DNA of 64,000 nt, taken from the NCBI RefSeq assembly GCF_015351075.1, contig NZ_JADKRS010000006.1, positions 62,001-126,000 of the forward strand. The letters run 5' to 3'. The notes under the pieces are model-generated. The model was not told the DNA's origin and ran no database searches. It saw nothing but the letters and a program-made list of their open reading frames with translations. Position numbers and translations under genes: made by a program. Of the stretch, positions 9,367-17,587 are shown one piece after another; positions within the stretch are counted from its first letter, which is position 1; each line of letters starts with the position of its first letter. The stretch is from Clavibacter sp. VKM Ac-2873 (GTDB lineage: Bacteria > Actinomycetota > Actinomycetes > Actinomycetales > Microbacteriaceae).

Positions 9367-11049
9367 ATGGCGGGCAGCGCACGGCAGTTCAACGTAGCGC
9401 TCGAGCCGACGGTCGATCCCGCCACCAGCGAGGAGGAGTACTCCCGCCAGGACGACGCGGTGGCGCCCGCGCCCGCCACGTGGCCCACCACGCACCACCG
9501 CCCGGACGTCGTCATCCGCAAGGGCCTGGCCACGCTCGTCAACCGCACGCTCACGCCGCACCAGGCGCTCGTGACCGACCTCCTCTTCATCCGGGACGCG
9601 CTGCTCGCGACCGGCATCGACTTCTGGCTCATCCGCGGCAACGACGAGCGTCCCGTCATCGCCATTGACGTGCAGAACCGCGACACCGTGGTCCGCGCCC
9701 TCGTCGCCGCGTGCGCCGACGAGCCCCTCTACGCGAAGACCGTCGACGGCCGCCGCCGCCCGCCGCTGCTCGTCGCCGACGGCCGCCTCACCGACAACCC
9801 CGACGCCGGGATCTTCCGCCTCTACCGCCCGCGGATCGAACCGGCTGGCCTCCTCGCCTACGGCGCGTCCACCGCGGTCGAGCTGCAGTTCTTCCGCTTC
9901 GAGGGCGAGAACATCGTGTGGCCGGTCGAGAACTCGCTCACGCGCGAGATCCTCCCCGCCGCCGAGGTCGTGCCCGCCACGGTCCAGATGTACGGCTACG
10001 AGTGGAAGACGCTCCGCGGCATGTTCGACGCGCAGGCGTCCGACATCACGTTCGACATCGACATGGTCTTCTCCTGGGTCGACGGCAACGACCCCGAGTT
10101 CCAGAAGCGCCGCGCCGAGCGCATGAAGGACGTCGTGGTCGGCGAGGGCGACGACTCCGAGGCCCGCTTCCGCCAGATCGACGAGCTCAAGTACGCCCTC
10201 CGCTCCGTGTACCTGTTCGCGCCGTGGGTGCGCCGGATCTTCATCGTCACCGACTCCCCGAAGCCGTCGTGGCTGGCCGACCACCCGGGCGTCACGTTCG
10301 TGCGCAGCGAGGAGTTCTTCACGGATCCCGCCGCCCTGCCCACGCACAACTCGCAGGCCGTCGAGTCGCAGCTCCAGCACATCCCCGGGCTCAGCGAGCA
10401 CTTCCTCTACTCGAACGACGACATGTTCTTCGGCCGCCCCGTGCAGCCCGGCATGTTCTTCTCGCCCGGCGGGATCACGAAGTTCATCGAGGCGGCCACG
10501 CGCATCGGCCTCGGCGACAACGACTCGGACCGCAGCGGGTTCGAGAACTCCGCGCGCGTCAACCGGCGCCTGCTCATGGAGCGCTTCGACCGCCTCATCA
10601 CCCGCCACCTCGAGCACGCCGCCACCCCGCTGCGCAAGAGCGTGCTGCTGGAGCTCGAGCAGGAGTTCGCGGAGGACTTCCACCGCACCCAGCTCAGCCG
10701 CTTCCGCTCGAGCACGGACATCTCGGTCACCAACTCGCTGTACCACTACTACGCGCAGATGACCGCGCGGGCGGTGCAGCAGGAGAGCGCCAAGGTCACC
10801 TACGTCGACACCACGTCGCGCGCCGGGCTGGATCTCCTCCCCGGCCTCCTCAAGCGCCGCTCGCAGGACTTCTTCTGCCTCAACGACGGCTCCTTCCCGG
10901 AGGTGCCGGCCGACGAGCGCCAGGCGCGCGTGCAGGACTTCCTCGAGCGGTACTACGGGATCCCGGCGCCGTGGGAGGCGGAGTTCCAGGACGCCGACGG
11001 CGCCCCGTCCGCCGGCGCCGTCGCCGCTCCCGCCTCGCCCGTCGAGTGA
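9367..11049 (+). CDS. Stealth-family sugar-phosphate transferase
   Basis: 560 residues. AAGGGG lies upstream of the ATG. The C-terminal two thirds carry the Stealth conserved regions in order: [17 protein letters not shown] (region 1), [20 protein letters not shown] with [11 protein letters not shown] (region 2), and [20 protein letters not shown] with [12 protein letters not shown] (region 3), then a less clear region 4 near the C-terminus. Stealth proteins are related to GlcNAc-1-phosphotransferase and bacterial capsule hexose-1-phosphate polymerases, transferring sugar-1-phosphate from a nucleotide sugar onto a glycan. The N-terminal ~220 residues are an extra region of unclear role seen in actinobacterial members. 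No other glycan genes lie nearby. Its stop overlaps the start of the J-domain gene (GTGA), so the two are coupled. Confidence 0.85.
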   Translation: MAGSARQFNVALEPTVDPATSEEEYSRQDDAVAPAPATWPTTHHRPDVVIRKGLATLVNRTLTPHQALVTDLLFIRDALLATGIDFWLIRGNDERPVIAIDVQNRDTVVRALVAACADEPLYAKTVDGRRRPPLLVADGRLTDNPDAGIFRLYRPRIEPAGLLAYGASTAVELQFFRFEGENIVWPVENSLTREILPAAEVVPATVQMYGYEWKTLRGMFDAQASDITFDIDMVFSWVDGNDPEFQKRRAERMKDVVVGEGDDSEARFRQIDELKYALRSVYLFAPWVRRIFIVTDSPKPSWLADHPGVTFVRSEEFFTDPAALPTHNSQAVESQLQHIPGLSEHFLYSNDDMFFGRPVQPGMFFSPGGITKFIEAATRIGLGDNDSDRSGFENSARVNRRLLMERFDRLITRHLEHAATPLRKSVLLELEQEFAEDFHRTQLSRFRSSTDISVTNSLYHYYAQMTARAVQQESAKVTYVDTTSRAGLDLLPGLLKRRSQDFFCLNDGSFPEVPADERQARVQDFLERYYGIPAPWEAEFQDADGAPSAGAVAAPASPVE

Positions 11050-12026
11050 GCCGCGCGGGGAGCCCCGCCGACCGCACGCCGTACGAGGTGCTCGGCGTGG
11101 ATCCCGCGGCCGACACCGCGACGCTCCGCGCCGCCTACCGCCGGCTCGTCCGGGCGACGCACCCGGACACGGGCGGCGAGGCGCACCTGTTCCACGCCGT
11201 CCAGCGCGCGTGGGAGCTCGTGGGGGATCCGGCCGATCGCGCCGCGTACGACCGCGGCCAGGGCCGGGCGAGCACCGCGGACGACGACCCGCTCGGCCCG
11301 GACGACGCCGGGTACGCGCCCGCGCCCGGATCCGGCACCCGCGTCGGTGCCGCCGTCCACGGCATCGCGGGCGCGCTCGCCCGCGCCCACTACCTCGACC
11401 GCGTGGCGTCATGGCAGGGCGTCGCGCCGGGCGCGGACCTCGGCGTGGATCCCTGGTCGCCCGAGCTGGTGCGCCGCGCCCCGCGCGACATCAGGTGGCT
11501 TCTCGCGAAGGCGCTGGCCGAGGAGGCGACCGCGCGCGCCGCGGCGTCGCTCGGCATGGGCGCCACGATCTTCCACGACGTCCGTCCGCTCGACGGCGCG
11601 GGCAAGGTCGACCACGTCGTGCTCGCGCCCGCCGGCCTGTTCGCGCTCAGCTCCGAGGACTGGGGCGCGGCCGTGCAGCTGGTGCGCGGCGAGCTGCAGC
11701 CGGTCGCGCCGGATCCCGACGGCGCGCTCGCGCCGGGCGACGCGCCCGTGACGTGGCTCGTCGGCGCCGCACGCGCCCTGGCGGCCTCGGCCGGCGTGCG
11801 GTTCGCCGCCGCGGTGGTCGTCGTCCCGGACGACGCGCTCGCCCAGCCCGTCGAGCGCGTCGAGCGGGGGCGCAACCGCGGCGCGCTCGTCGTCCGCCGA
11901 TCCGTGCTGCCGCGCGTGCTCCGCGACGGCGTCTCGGAGGAGGGCCGGCTCAGCGTCGCGGATCCCTACGCCGTGCGCGCGCTGCTCCGCGAGCGGCTGA
12001 CGCTCCTGGGGCCCGCCGCGGGCTGA
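11046..12026 (+). CDS. J-domain protein fused to a degenerate NERD-like domain
   Basis: 326 residues, with GTG overlapping the Stealth stop. Residues 11-69 are a J-domain with the HPD motif at 39-41 and the PYEVLGVDP start. After a linker, residues ~145-300 resemble a nuclease-related (NERD) domain: MGATIFHDVR, GKVDHVVLAPAGLFALSSED, then W. The D-H of the NERD core is kept (D189, H190), but the usual E-x-K of the catalytic strand aligns with S202 and E204, so nuclease activity is doubtful. J-domains recruit Hsp70 (DnaK). The role with a sugar-phosphate transferase is unknown. The J-domain call is firm; the NERD call rests on motif resemblance by eye. Confidence 0.72.
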   Translation: MSRAGSPADRTPYEVLGVDPAADTATLRAAYRRLVRATHPDTGGEAHLFHAVQRAWELVGDPADRAAYDRGQGRASTADDDPLGPDDAGYAPAPGSGTRVGAAVHGIAGALARAHYLDRVASWQGVAPGADLGVDPWSPELVRRAPRDIRWLLAKALAEEATARAAASLGMGATIFHDVRPLDGAGKVDHVVLAPAGLFALSSEDWGAAVQLVRGELQPVAPDPDGALAPGDAPVTWLVGAARALAASAGVRFAAAVVVVPDDALAQPVERVERGRNRGALVVRRSVLPRVLRDGVSEEGRLSVADPYAVRALLRERLTLLGPAAG

Positions 12027-12027
12027 C

Positions 12028-12043
12028 GCCGGCTCAGGCCGGC
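12028..12043. terminator. Candidate hairpin between convergent genes
   Basis: GCCGGC (12028-12033), loop TCAG, GCCGGC (12038-12043). It sits directly after the J-domain gene stop and before the stop of the convergent gene. There is no T-run, so this is a weak call. Confidence 0.35.
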
Positions 12044-12097
12044 AGGTCGGTGGGCGCGGCGGTCGACGCGCGCCCCGCTGCCCGGCCGCCCGCGGGC

Positions 12098-13135
12098 TCA
12101 GGCGGCGGGGGAGAGGGGGGAGTCGAGCTCGTCGACGCAGCAGGCGAAGGCGTCGGCGAGCGCCTCGAGCTCCCGGGCGTCGGGGCGCGGATCCGGGAAG
12201 AGCGCCCGCGCCTCTCCGGCGTCCCGGCCGGCGAACAGCAGGGCGCGCTCGTGCAGCCGCTTGTCCCCGGCGGCGACGCAGGCGTGGCCCATGATCCCCA
12301 CGTGCTGCTCGACGCGCTCGTCGAGGCCCGCCGCGCGGGCGTGCGCCACCCGCCAGAGGATCGGGGTGCGCGGGTTGTGCAGCGTCGTGCTCGCGACGAC
12401 GCGGTCGACGGCCGCGTCGAACTCCTCGACGGGGAGGAACTGCTGCCCGATCCGGGTCTGGGCCCGGATGAGGAGGCAGACCTCGACGGCCGTGGCGGGC
12501 GGTCGCGACCCCGGTCCGCCCTCGGCGGCCGGCGCGGCGTCGTCGAGCGCCACGGCGTAGTCCAGCGCCGCGTCGAGCAGCGGTCCGCCGCCCTCGCGGC
12601 TGTCCTCCGTCGAGCGCCGCGCGAGCTCGAGGGCCTCGCGCTCGTCGCCGACGGCGACGAGCGTCTTGAGCAGAGAGATCCTGCTGCGCAACCGCAGCAT
12701 GAACATGGCGCCGCCGAGCACCGCCGGGCTCGCGTCGCGGCCGCGCACGAGATCGACCCCCAGGATCTCGTCGCGATCCGGCTGCCGGCCGCTGGACAGC
12801 TCGTGCACCTCCCGTAGGAGCGCGATCGCGGCGCGTGGCTGACCGGCGTACCGCAGGAGGTCGGCGTGGTTGATGACGCATTCGACGCCGTACCGGATCG
12901 CGTCGGCGTCCGTGCGCAGGAGCCGGTCGGCCGCGGCGATCCCGCGGTCCAGCAGCGCGGACGCCCGCTCCGCCTCGCCCGAGCGGGCCAGCACCAGCGT
13001 GAGCGTGTTCAGCGCGAGGAACAGGTGGTCGGGCGTGCGGTCGTCGACGCCGTCCACGTAGCGCCGGGCGTTGTCGACCAGCTCCGAGGTGCGCCACAGC
13101 TGGGGCGGCGTGTCGATGAGGGTCTCGTTGATCAT
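12098..13135 (-). CDS. Alpha-helical repeat (TPR-like) protein, unknown function
   Basis: 345 residues from the ATG at 13133-13135 (MINETLIDTP). An in-frame ATG 24 codons upstream would add an arginine-rich stretch that does not look like protein sequence. The chain is almost entirely helical with TPR-like helix pairs, for example FLALNTLTLVLARSGEAERA then SALLDRGIAAADRLL, HADLLRYAGQPRAAIALLRE, and SRISLLKTLVAVGDEREALE. This suggests a tetratricopeptide-like solenoid used for protein contacts. No enzymatic motif or DNA-binding domain is visible, so it is not an obvious transcriptional activator of the kind that usually carries such repeats. It stands alone on its strand. Confidence 0.65.
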   Translation of the reverse strand: MINETLIDTPPQLWRTSELVDNARRYVDGVDDRTPDHLFLALNTLTLVLARSGEAERASALLDRGIAAADRLLRTDADAIRYGVECVINHADLLRYAGQPRAAIALLREVHELSSGRQPDRDEILGVDLVRGRDASPAVLGGAMFMLRLRSRISLLKTLVAVGDEREALELARRSTEDSREGGGPLLDAALDYAVALDDAAPAAEGGPGSRPPATAVEVCLLIRAQTRIGQQFLPVEEFDAAVDRVVASTTLHNPRTPILWRVAHARAAGLDERVEQHVGIMGHACVAAGDKRLHERALLFAGRDAGEARALFPDPRPDARELEALADAFACCVDELDSPLSPAA

Positions 13136-13355
13136 GCGGTGCTCGACCTCTTCCCGTGGGGCGCCGGCTGCCCGGCGCGGGTGATGCGCCATGCCGGCGC
13201 GCCGCGTCCCGAGGCCGTGGGCAGGGCCGCTGGCCGGATCGAGACGGGAAGCCCACGTTAGGGCGCGCGCCACCCGGGGCGCTCATCCCGTCCACACCCG
13301 GCCCACGCACGAGCGCGCCGCCCGCGATGCGGACGGCGCGCTCGGAGACGGCGGA

Positions 13356-13790
13356 TCAGTCGATGCGCTTCAGGCTCTCGAGGCGGCCGAGGAGGTCGCG
13401 GTCCTGCGCGTCGAGGTCGCCCTCGGCGGCGACGATGCGGATGGCGGCCTCGAAGTCGAGGTCCTGGTCGTCGGCGACGCCCGCGACGTCGGCCACGACC
13501 CAGAGGAAGCTGACGAGCTCGGGGAGGATCTCGGAGAGCACGGCGTCCGGGAAGATCGCCGCGGCCTGGCGGAACATGCGGTCGGTGGCCGGGCCGCCGA
13601 ACGCGTGGTCGAGGTCGGCGACGATGCCGTCGTCCTCGTCGAGGTCGGTGGAGATCCAGTTGGCGACGTGCTCGCCGTCGAGGTGGATCGCGGAGATGAA
13701 GAGGGGCTCGCCACCCGACTCGCTCTCGACGATCTCGGTGATCGTGTAGCCGGCGACGCCGGGAGGCGTGAGAAGGGAGTCGTCATCCAT
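13356..13790 (-). CDS. Small acidic conserved hypothetical protein
   Basis: 144 residues, strongly acidic (for example STDLDEDDGIVADLDHAFGG) with no signal peptide or membrane segment. The N-terminal half looks beta-rich (YTITEIVESESGGEPLFISAI) and the C-terminal half helical. I do not recognise the family. Both its codon use and the absence of an internal competing frame with protein character support it as a real gene. The start is set by a -10 box ending six bases upstream with no ribosome site (see 13797-13802), implying a leaderless mRNA. Confidence 0.65.
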   Translation of the reverse strand: MDDDSLLTPPGVAGYTITEIVESESGGEPLFISAIHLDGEHVANWISTDLDEDDGIVADLDHAFGGPATDRMFRQAAAIFPDAVLSEILPELVSFLWVVADVAGVADDQDLDFEAAIRIVAAEGDLDAQDRDLLGRLESLKRID

Positions 13791-13796
13791 GCGCTC

Positions 13797-13802
13797 ATGC
13801 TA
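13797..13802 (-). promoter_or_regulatory. -10 box TAGCAT, leaderless promoter of the 13356-13790 gene
   Basis: On the minus strand TAGCAT is followed by six bases (GAGCGC) and the ATG, so transcription would start at the A of the start codon. No Shine-Dalgarno sequence is present. Confidence 0.55.
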
Positions 13803-13870
13803 TCCGTGGCGGGGCGTCCCCCGGGCCCCGAGTCCCGCGCTCCCGGGCGGATCCGCGCCCCTCCCGCGGG

Positions 13871-13876
13871 TAGCCT
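13871..13876 (+). promoter_or_regulatory. -10 box TAGCCT, leaderless promoter of the 13883-14848 gene
   Basis: TAGCCT, then CGACGG, then the ATG at 13883. The spacing of six bases places the transcription start on the start codon, and no Shine-Dalgarno sequence is present. Confidence 0.6.
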
Positions 13877-13882
13877 CGACGG

Positions 13883-14848
13883 ATGACCTCCGCCGCCGAC
13901 CCCGCGCCCTCCGCGGCGACGGCGGCGGCGACCGGGCAGCAGCCGCGCGCCCTGTCCGAGGTCCGGGATCCCGCTGCCTGGCGCGAGCGCGCCGCCCGCC
14001 ACGCCGACAGGGCCGACGCCTTCTCCGCGGGCTTCCGCGCGCGCCGCCTCGCCGGCCGCACCCACGAGGTCGACGACTTCCTCTTCACCTACTACCCGCA
14101 CAAGCCGTCGCTCCTCCGGCGGTGGCACCCGGGCGCGGGCGTGGTGCTCCCGGGCGCGGCCGGCGACGAGCGCGCGGCATGGCGCTGGTACGTCGCGGAC
14201 GACGACCGCGCGGCCGGCGGCGTGCGCGTCGACGCGTCCGCGTACCTGGACGCGCGCGGGTCCACCGCGTCGTTCATCGAGCGGATCCTCGGCCGCACCG
14301 CCGCGCGCCCCGGCCGCTTCTCCTGCTTCGGCCTGCACGAGTGGGCGATGGTCTACCGGGTCGGCCCCGGCGAGCAGCGGCACGAGAAGCTGCCGCTGCG
14401 CCTCGGATCCGCCGCCACCGACGAGGTCGTGGAGACCCACAAGCTGGCGTGCACGCACATCGACGCGTTCCGCTTCTTCACGCCAGATGCCGTGCCGCGG
14501 AACGCGCTCGCGCCCACGCGTGAGACCCAGCCCGACCTCGAGCAGCCCGGCTGCTTGCACGCCGGGATGGACGTGTACAAGTGGGCCACGAAGCTCGGCC
14601 CGCTCGTGCCCGGCGAGCTGCTGCTCGACGCGTTCGAGCTGGCCCGTGACATCCGCTCGCTCGACATGCGCGCCAGCCCGTACGACGTGTCCGGGCTCGG
14701 GCTCGAGGCCGTCCGGATCGAGGAGCCCGCGGGCAAGGCGCGCTACGCGGCCGAGCAGCGCGGGTTCGCGGAGCGGTCGAACGCGCTGCGGGCGCGGATC
14801 CTCGACGAGCTCGCGCACGCCCGCCGCCTGGCCGCCGTCGGGCTCTAG
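13883..14848 (+). CDS. Conserved actinobacterial hypothetical protein
   Basis: 321 residues, soluble. The conserved-looking segments are EVDDFLFTYYPHKPSLLRRWHPG near residues 60-82 (quoted in part), RFSCFGLHEWAMVYR (about 148-162), THIDAFRFFTPDA and HAGMDVYKWATKLGP. I recall relatives in high-GC Actinobacteria sometimes carrying the label 3-methyladenine DNA glycosylase, but neither a helix-hairpin-helix/GPD motif nor an AlkA, Tag or Mpg fold motif can be seen, so I would not transfer that name. Histidine-rich conserved patches suggest an enzyme. Its TAG stop shares the palindrome CTAG with the stop of the convergent S4 gene. Confidence 0.68.
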   Translation: MTSAADPAPSAATAAATGQQPRALSEVRDPAAWRERAARHADRADAFSAGFRARRLAGRTHEVDDFLFTYYPHKPSLLRRWHPGAGVVLPGAAGDERAAWRWYVADDDRAAGGVRVDASAYLDARGSTASFIERILGRTAARPGRFSCFGLHEWAMVYRVGPGEQRHEKLPLRLGSAATDEVVETHKLACTHIDAFRFFTPDAVPRNALAPTRETQPDLEQPGCLHAGMDVYKWATKLGPLVPGELLLDAFELARDIRSLDMRASPYDVSGLGLEAVRIEEPAGKARYAAEQRGFAERSNALRARILDELAHARRLAAVGL

Positions 14849-15273
14849 CGCCCGCGCATCCCCTCGGGGTCGCGCAGCCGCTCGATGTCGCGCCGGTCGC
14901 GCTTCGTCGGGCGCCCCGCGCCGCGGTCGCGCACGATCGTGGCCGGCGCGGCGTCGCGCGGCGGCGGCGGGGGAGTGAGGTCGGTCATGGCCTCCGCGGC
15001 GATCACCGGCCCCACGCGCTTCACGAGGGTGCGGCGCACCACGAGGATCCGCTCGGCGCCGGCCACGCGCACGCGCACCTCGTCGCCCGGCCGCACCGAC
15101 TGCGACGCCTTCGCGCGCTCGTCGCCGACCTTCACGTGCCCGGCCCGGCAGGCGGCGGTGGCCTGGGACCGGGTCTTGTAGACGCGCACGGCCCAGAGCC
15201 AGCTGTCGACCCGGACGGCCGCCTGCGCGGACGGCGCGGCGCCCACGGGAGGCGGGGCGGCGTCGGACGGCAT
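14845..15273 (-). CDS. S4-domain RNA-binding protein, Hsp15-like
   Basis: 142 residues. The S4 domain spans about 20-85: VRVDSWLWAVRVYKTRSQAT, then ACRAGHVKVGDERAKASQSV and RPGDEVRV, the typical 'R-L-D-x-W-L-w-x-x-R-x-x-K-T-R' start of Hsp15/YrfH-type proteins. E. coli Hsp15 binds 50S subunits carrying stalled nascent chains. The C-terminal tail is a basic and proline-rich extension (RPTKRDRRDIERL). The start has a -10 box six bases upstream, so the mRNA is probably leaderless. It is convergent with the gene on its right-hand coding end, sharing CTAG. Confidence 0.85.
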   Translation of the reverse strand: MPSDAAPPPVGAAPSAQAAVRVDSWLWAVRVYKTRSQATAACRAGHVKVGDERAKASQSVRPGDEVRVRVAGAERILVVRRTLVKRVGPVIAAEAMTDLTPPPPPRDAAPATIVRDRGAGRPTKRDRRDIERLRDPEGMRGR

Positions 15274-15279
15274 GCTCCG

Positions 15280-15285
15280 ACCCTA
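15280..15285 (-). promoter_or_regulatory. -10 box TAGGGT, leaderless promoter of the S4 gene
   Basis: On the minus strand TAGGGT is followed by CGGAGC and the ATG at 15273. The GGAG in the spacer is too close to the start to act as a ribosome site. Confidence 0.5.
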
Positions 15286-15301
15286 GGCGACGCCTCCCCG
15301 G

Positions 15302-15307
15302 TACGCT
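15302..15307 (+). promoter_or_regulatory. -10 box TACGCT of the amine oxidase gene
   Basis: TACGCT lies nine bases before the ATG at 15317. The transcript would be leaderless or have a leader of only a few bases. It is back to back with the S4 gene promoter. Confidence 0.45.
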
Positions 15308-15316
15308 GGCCCGAGC

Positions 15317-16810
15317 ATGTCGATCTCCCGCCGCACCCTCCTCACCGCGTCCGTGTCGGGGCTGTCGCTCCTCGGGCTCGCGGCGTGCACGCGGACTACG
15401 CCCCCGCCCGCCACCCCGACCGCCGTGCCCTCCGCGACGCCGTCCCCGACGCCCACCGCGGGCGCGGCCGGCCTCCCGGAGCCCGTCGCCTTCGCGCGCT
15501 CCGACTGGGCAGCCGACCCGTTCGCGCGCGGATCCGGCAGCTTCCTCCGTCCGGGCGCCACCACCGCGGACCGGGAGGCGCTCGCCCGGCCCATCGATGA
15601 CCGCGTGTTCTTCGCCGGCGAGGCCACGAGCGCCGACCGCCCCGGCACGGTCGCGGGCGCCCACGCCTCGGGGCTCCGCGCGGCGGGGGAGGTGGATCGC
15701 GCCGGTGCCGGATCCGAGCGCGTTGCTGTCGTCGGCGCCGGCATCGCGGGCACGGCGGCGGCCCGCGCCCTCCGCGACGCCGGGCACGACGTCGTCCTCG
15801 TGGAGGCGCGCGCGGAGCTCGGCGGCCGGATCCGCGCGGCCGGCGGCACCAGCTTCCCGCATCCCGCCGAGCTCGGCGCCCTCTGGGTCGCCGCCGACCG
15901 CGACGACGTCCTGCGCGACGCGCTCGAGGCCGCCGGCATCACCCGGTACGGCCTCGCGCTCGTCGCCGAGGACCGCGGCCCCGACGGCCAGGTGCTGGCT
16001 CCGTCGAGCGCGGGATCCGACGCGGTCGCCGCCGCGCGCGCCTGGGCCCTCGCGCAGCCGGGCGCCGTGAGCCTCGCCGCCGCCCTGCGCGCGACCGGCG
16101 CCGACGCGCTCTCCACCGAGGGAGGGGCCGCCTCGCCGGCGGCTCGCCTCGCCTCGCTCCTCGCGACCGACGTCGCCATCGCCCACGGTGCCGCCCCCGA
16201 CGAGCTCTCGGGGGCCCGCGGCCTCGACGAGCAGTCGCCCGTCGGCAACGTCGCCGTCACCGGCGGCTTCGCGGGCCTCGTGCAGCACCTGCTGCGCGAC
16301 CAGGACATCGACGTGCTGCGGGAATCCACCGTGACCCGCATCGCGTACGGCAACGGCCGGGTGGGGCTGCGGCTCGGATCCGGCGAGTCGCTCTCGGTCG
16401 ACCGCGTGGTCGTCACGGTGCCGCTCGGCGTGCTGCAGGAGGGCGCGATCGCGTTCGACCCGGCGCTGCCGTCCTCGCACGACGTCGCCATCCGCGCGCT
16501 CGGACCCGGCCGCGCCGACCGGATCTGGCTGCGCTTCGCCGAGCCGTTCTGGTCGACGACGGCGACGGTCTGGACCTCCCACGACGAGGACGGCCGGTCC
16601 ACCCGCTGGTACAACCTCATGCCGATCTCCGGCGAGGCCGTGCTCATGGCCGAGGTGGGCGCGGCGGCGGCGGAGCGCATCGCGGCCATGGACGACGACG
16701 CGCTGCGGGAGTCCGCCCTGCGCAGCCTCGCGCCGTTCGCGGATCCGGCGCTCCTCGCGACGTCTTCCGCCACGCCGGCGCCCGACCCGAGCGCGACCTC
16801 GACGCCCTAG
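15317..16810 (+). CDS. Lipoprotein flavin amine oxidase with circularly permuted order
   Basis: 497 residues. The signal peptide has twin arginines (SRRTLLTAS) and a lipobox LLGLAAC with C24, so it is probably an exported lipoprotein, perhaps by Tat with FAD bound. A Thr/Pro-rich spacer runs from 25 to 48. Residues 63-123 then hold the segment that normally ends amine oxidases: DWAADPFARGSGSFLRPG, RVFFAGEATSADRPGTVAGA, and HASGLRAA. Only after this comes the dinucleotide-binding start VAVVGAGIAGTAAARALRDA (GxGxxG at 140-145) with ELGGRIRA. The chain ends after the substrate-domain helix ALRSLAPFAD with a Ser/Thr/Pro tail and no second copy of the C-terminal motif. All parts of a monoamine/polyamine oxidase are present but in rotated order. 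Substrate unknown. Confidence 0.82.
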   Translation: MSISRRTLLTASVSGLSLLGLAACTRTTPPPATPTAVPSATPSPTPTAGAAGLPEPVAFARSDWAADPFARGSGSFLRPGATTADREALARPIDDRVFFAGEATSADRPGTVAGAHASGLRAAGEVDRAGAGSERVAVVGAGIAGTAAARALRDAGHDVVLVEARAELGGRIRAAGGTSFPHPAELGALWVAADRDDVLRDALEAAGITRYGLALVAEDRGPDGQVLAPSSAGSDAVAAARAWALAQPGAVSLAAALRATGADALSTEGGAASPAARLASLLATDVAIAHGAAPDELSGARGLDEQSPVGNVAVTGGFAGLVQHLLRDQDIDVLRESTVTRIAYGNGRVGLRLGSGESLSVDRVVVTVPLGVLQEGAIAFDPALPSSHDVAIRALGPGRADRIWLRFAEPFWSTTATVWTSHDEDGRSTRWYNLMPISGEAVLMAEVGAAAAERIAAMDDDALRESALRSLAPFADPALLATSSATPAPDPSATSTP

Positions 16811-17541
16811 GCCGGATCCGGGCCCGGTGCGGATGCGCTCCGGAGCGCGTCCCGCCGCCGCACGGCGTCGGCGATCTCGCGGCGGGTGGCCTCCGCCGCG
16901 TACGGCAGGAGGTCCTGCAGCCGGGCGTCGAGGAGCAGCTGCGCGTGCTCCCCGTCCAGGTCGAGCAGCGCGCGGATCCGCGCCACGGCGTCGGCCCGTG
17001 AGGCGGCCCCGGCGAGCTCCGCGACGAGGGGCCCGAGCGCGTCGGCGGCCGCGACGCGCGTCCGCAGCCACGCGATGCGCCCGTCGTACGACCGGAGCAG
17101 GTCCGCGTCCGTCGGCGGCCGTCCCGACCGGGCGGCCGGGCGGCGGCGCGCGATCGCCTCGGCCGTGATGCCCACGCGCAGGGGACCGGCCGTGCGCGCG
17201 GACGGCCCGACGAGCGCGACGTGCAGGTCGTGCGGCCCCGGGCGGAGGGCTGCCCAGCCGCCGGCCGCGATCGCGACCGGGACGCGCGTGCGATCTCCCG
17301 GATCCAGCGCCACCGCGGCGCGCGGCCCGCCCGTGACGGCATAGGAGATCCCGGGCGCGGGCGCGCCCGGCTCCGTGAACGCGCCGAACGCGAGGAAGGC
17401 CTCGCCCTCGCGCGGGGCCCAGCGTTCGGCGCCCGCGTTCACCACGTCGACGACCGGGGCCTCCGGATCTCCGCCGTCGGTCATCACGGTCGGCCAGCGC
17501 AGCTCGAGGGCGGGAGGCGGCACGTCATCGGATGCGGTCAT
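16807..17541 (-). CDS. Hypothetical protein with Ig-like N-domain and GyrA-like helical tail
   Basis: 244 residues from the ATG at 17539-17541. The frame stays open upstream but into poly-arginine sequence that is not protein-like. Residues ~10-120 look like a beta-sandwich (VVDVVNAGAERWAPREGEAF, then VALDPGDRTRVPVAIAAGGW and PHDLHVALVG). Residues ~155-238 form helices that by eye resemble the coiled-coil region of DNA gyrase subunit A: ARIRALLDLDGEHAQLLLDA then RLQDLLPYAAEATRREIADA, compared with the GyrA pattern of a-GLxxLLDIDExQAQAILDMxL. It has no catalytic tyrosine domain, so it is not a topoisomerase. The stop shares CTAG with the convergent amine oxidase stop. Confidence 0.6.
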   Translation of the reverse strand: MTASDDVPPPALELRWPTVMTDGGDPEAPVVDVVNAGAERWAPREGEAFLAFGAFTEPGAPAPGISYAVTGGPRAAVALDPGDRTRVPVAIAAGGWAALRPGPHDLHVALVGPSARTAGPLRVGITAEAIARRRPAARSGRPPTDADLLRSYDGRIAWLRTRVAAADALGPLVAELAGAASRADAVARIRALLDLDGEHAQLLLDARLQDLLPYAAEATRREIADAVRRRDALRSASAPGPDPA

Positions 17542-17587
17542 GCTCCAGGCTCGCACGTCCGTCGGCGCGCGTCCGGGCGCGGGGGCG

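Noticed and set aside
13370-17071. A 1233-codon open frame on the minus strand
   Set aside because: It runs antisense to the amine oxidase and other genes, has low-complexity composition and has no domain.
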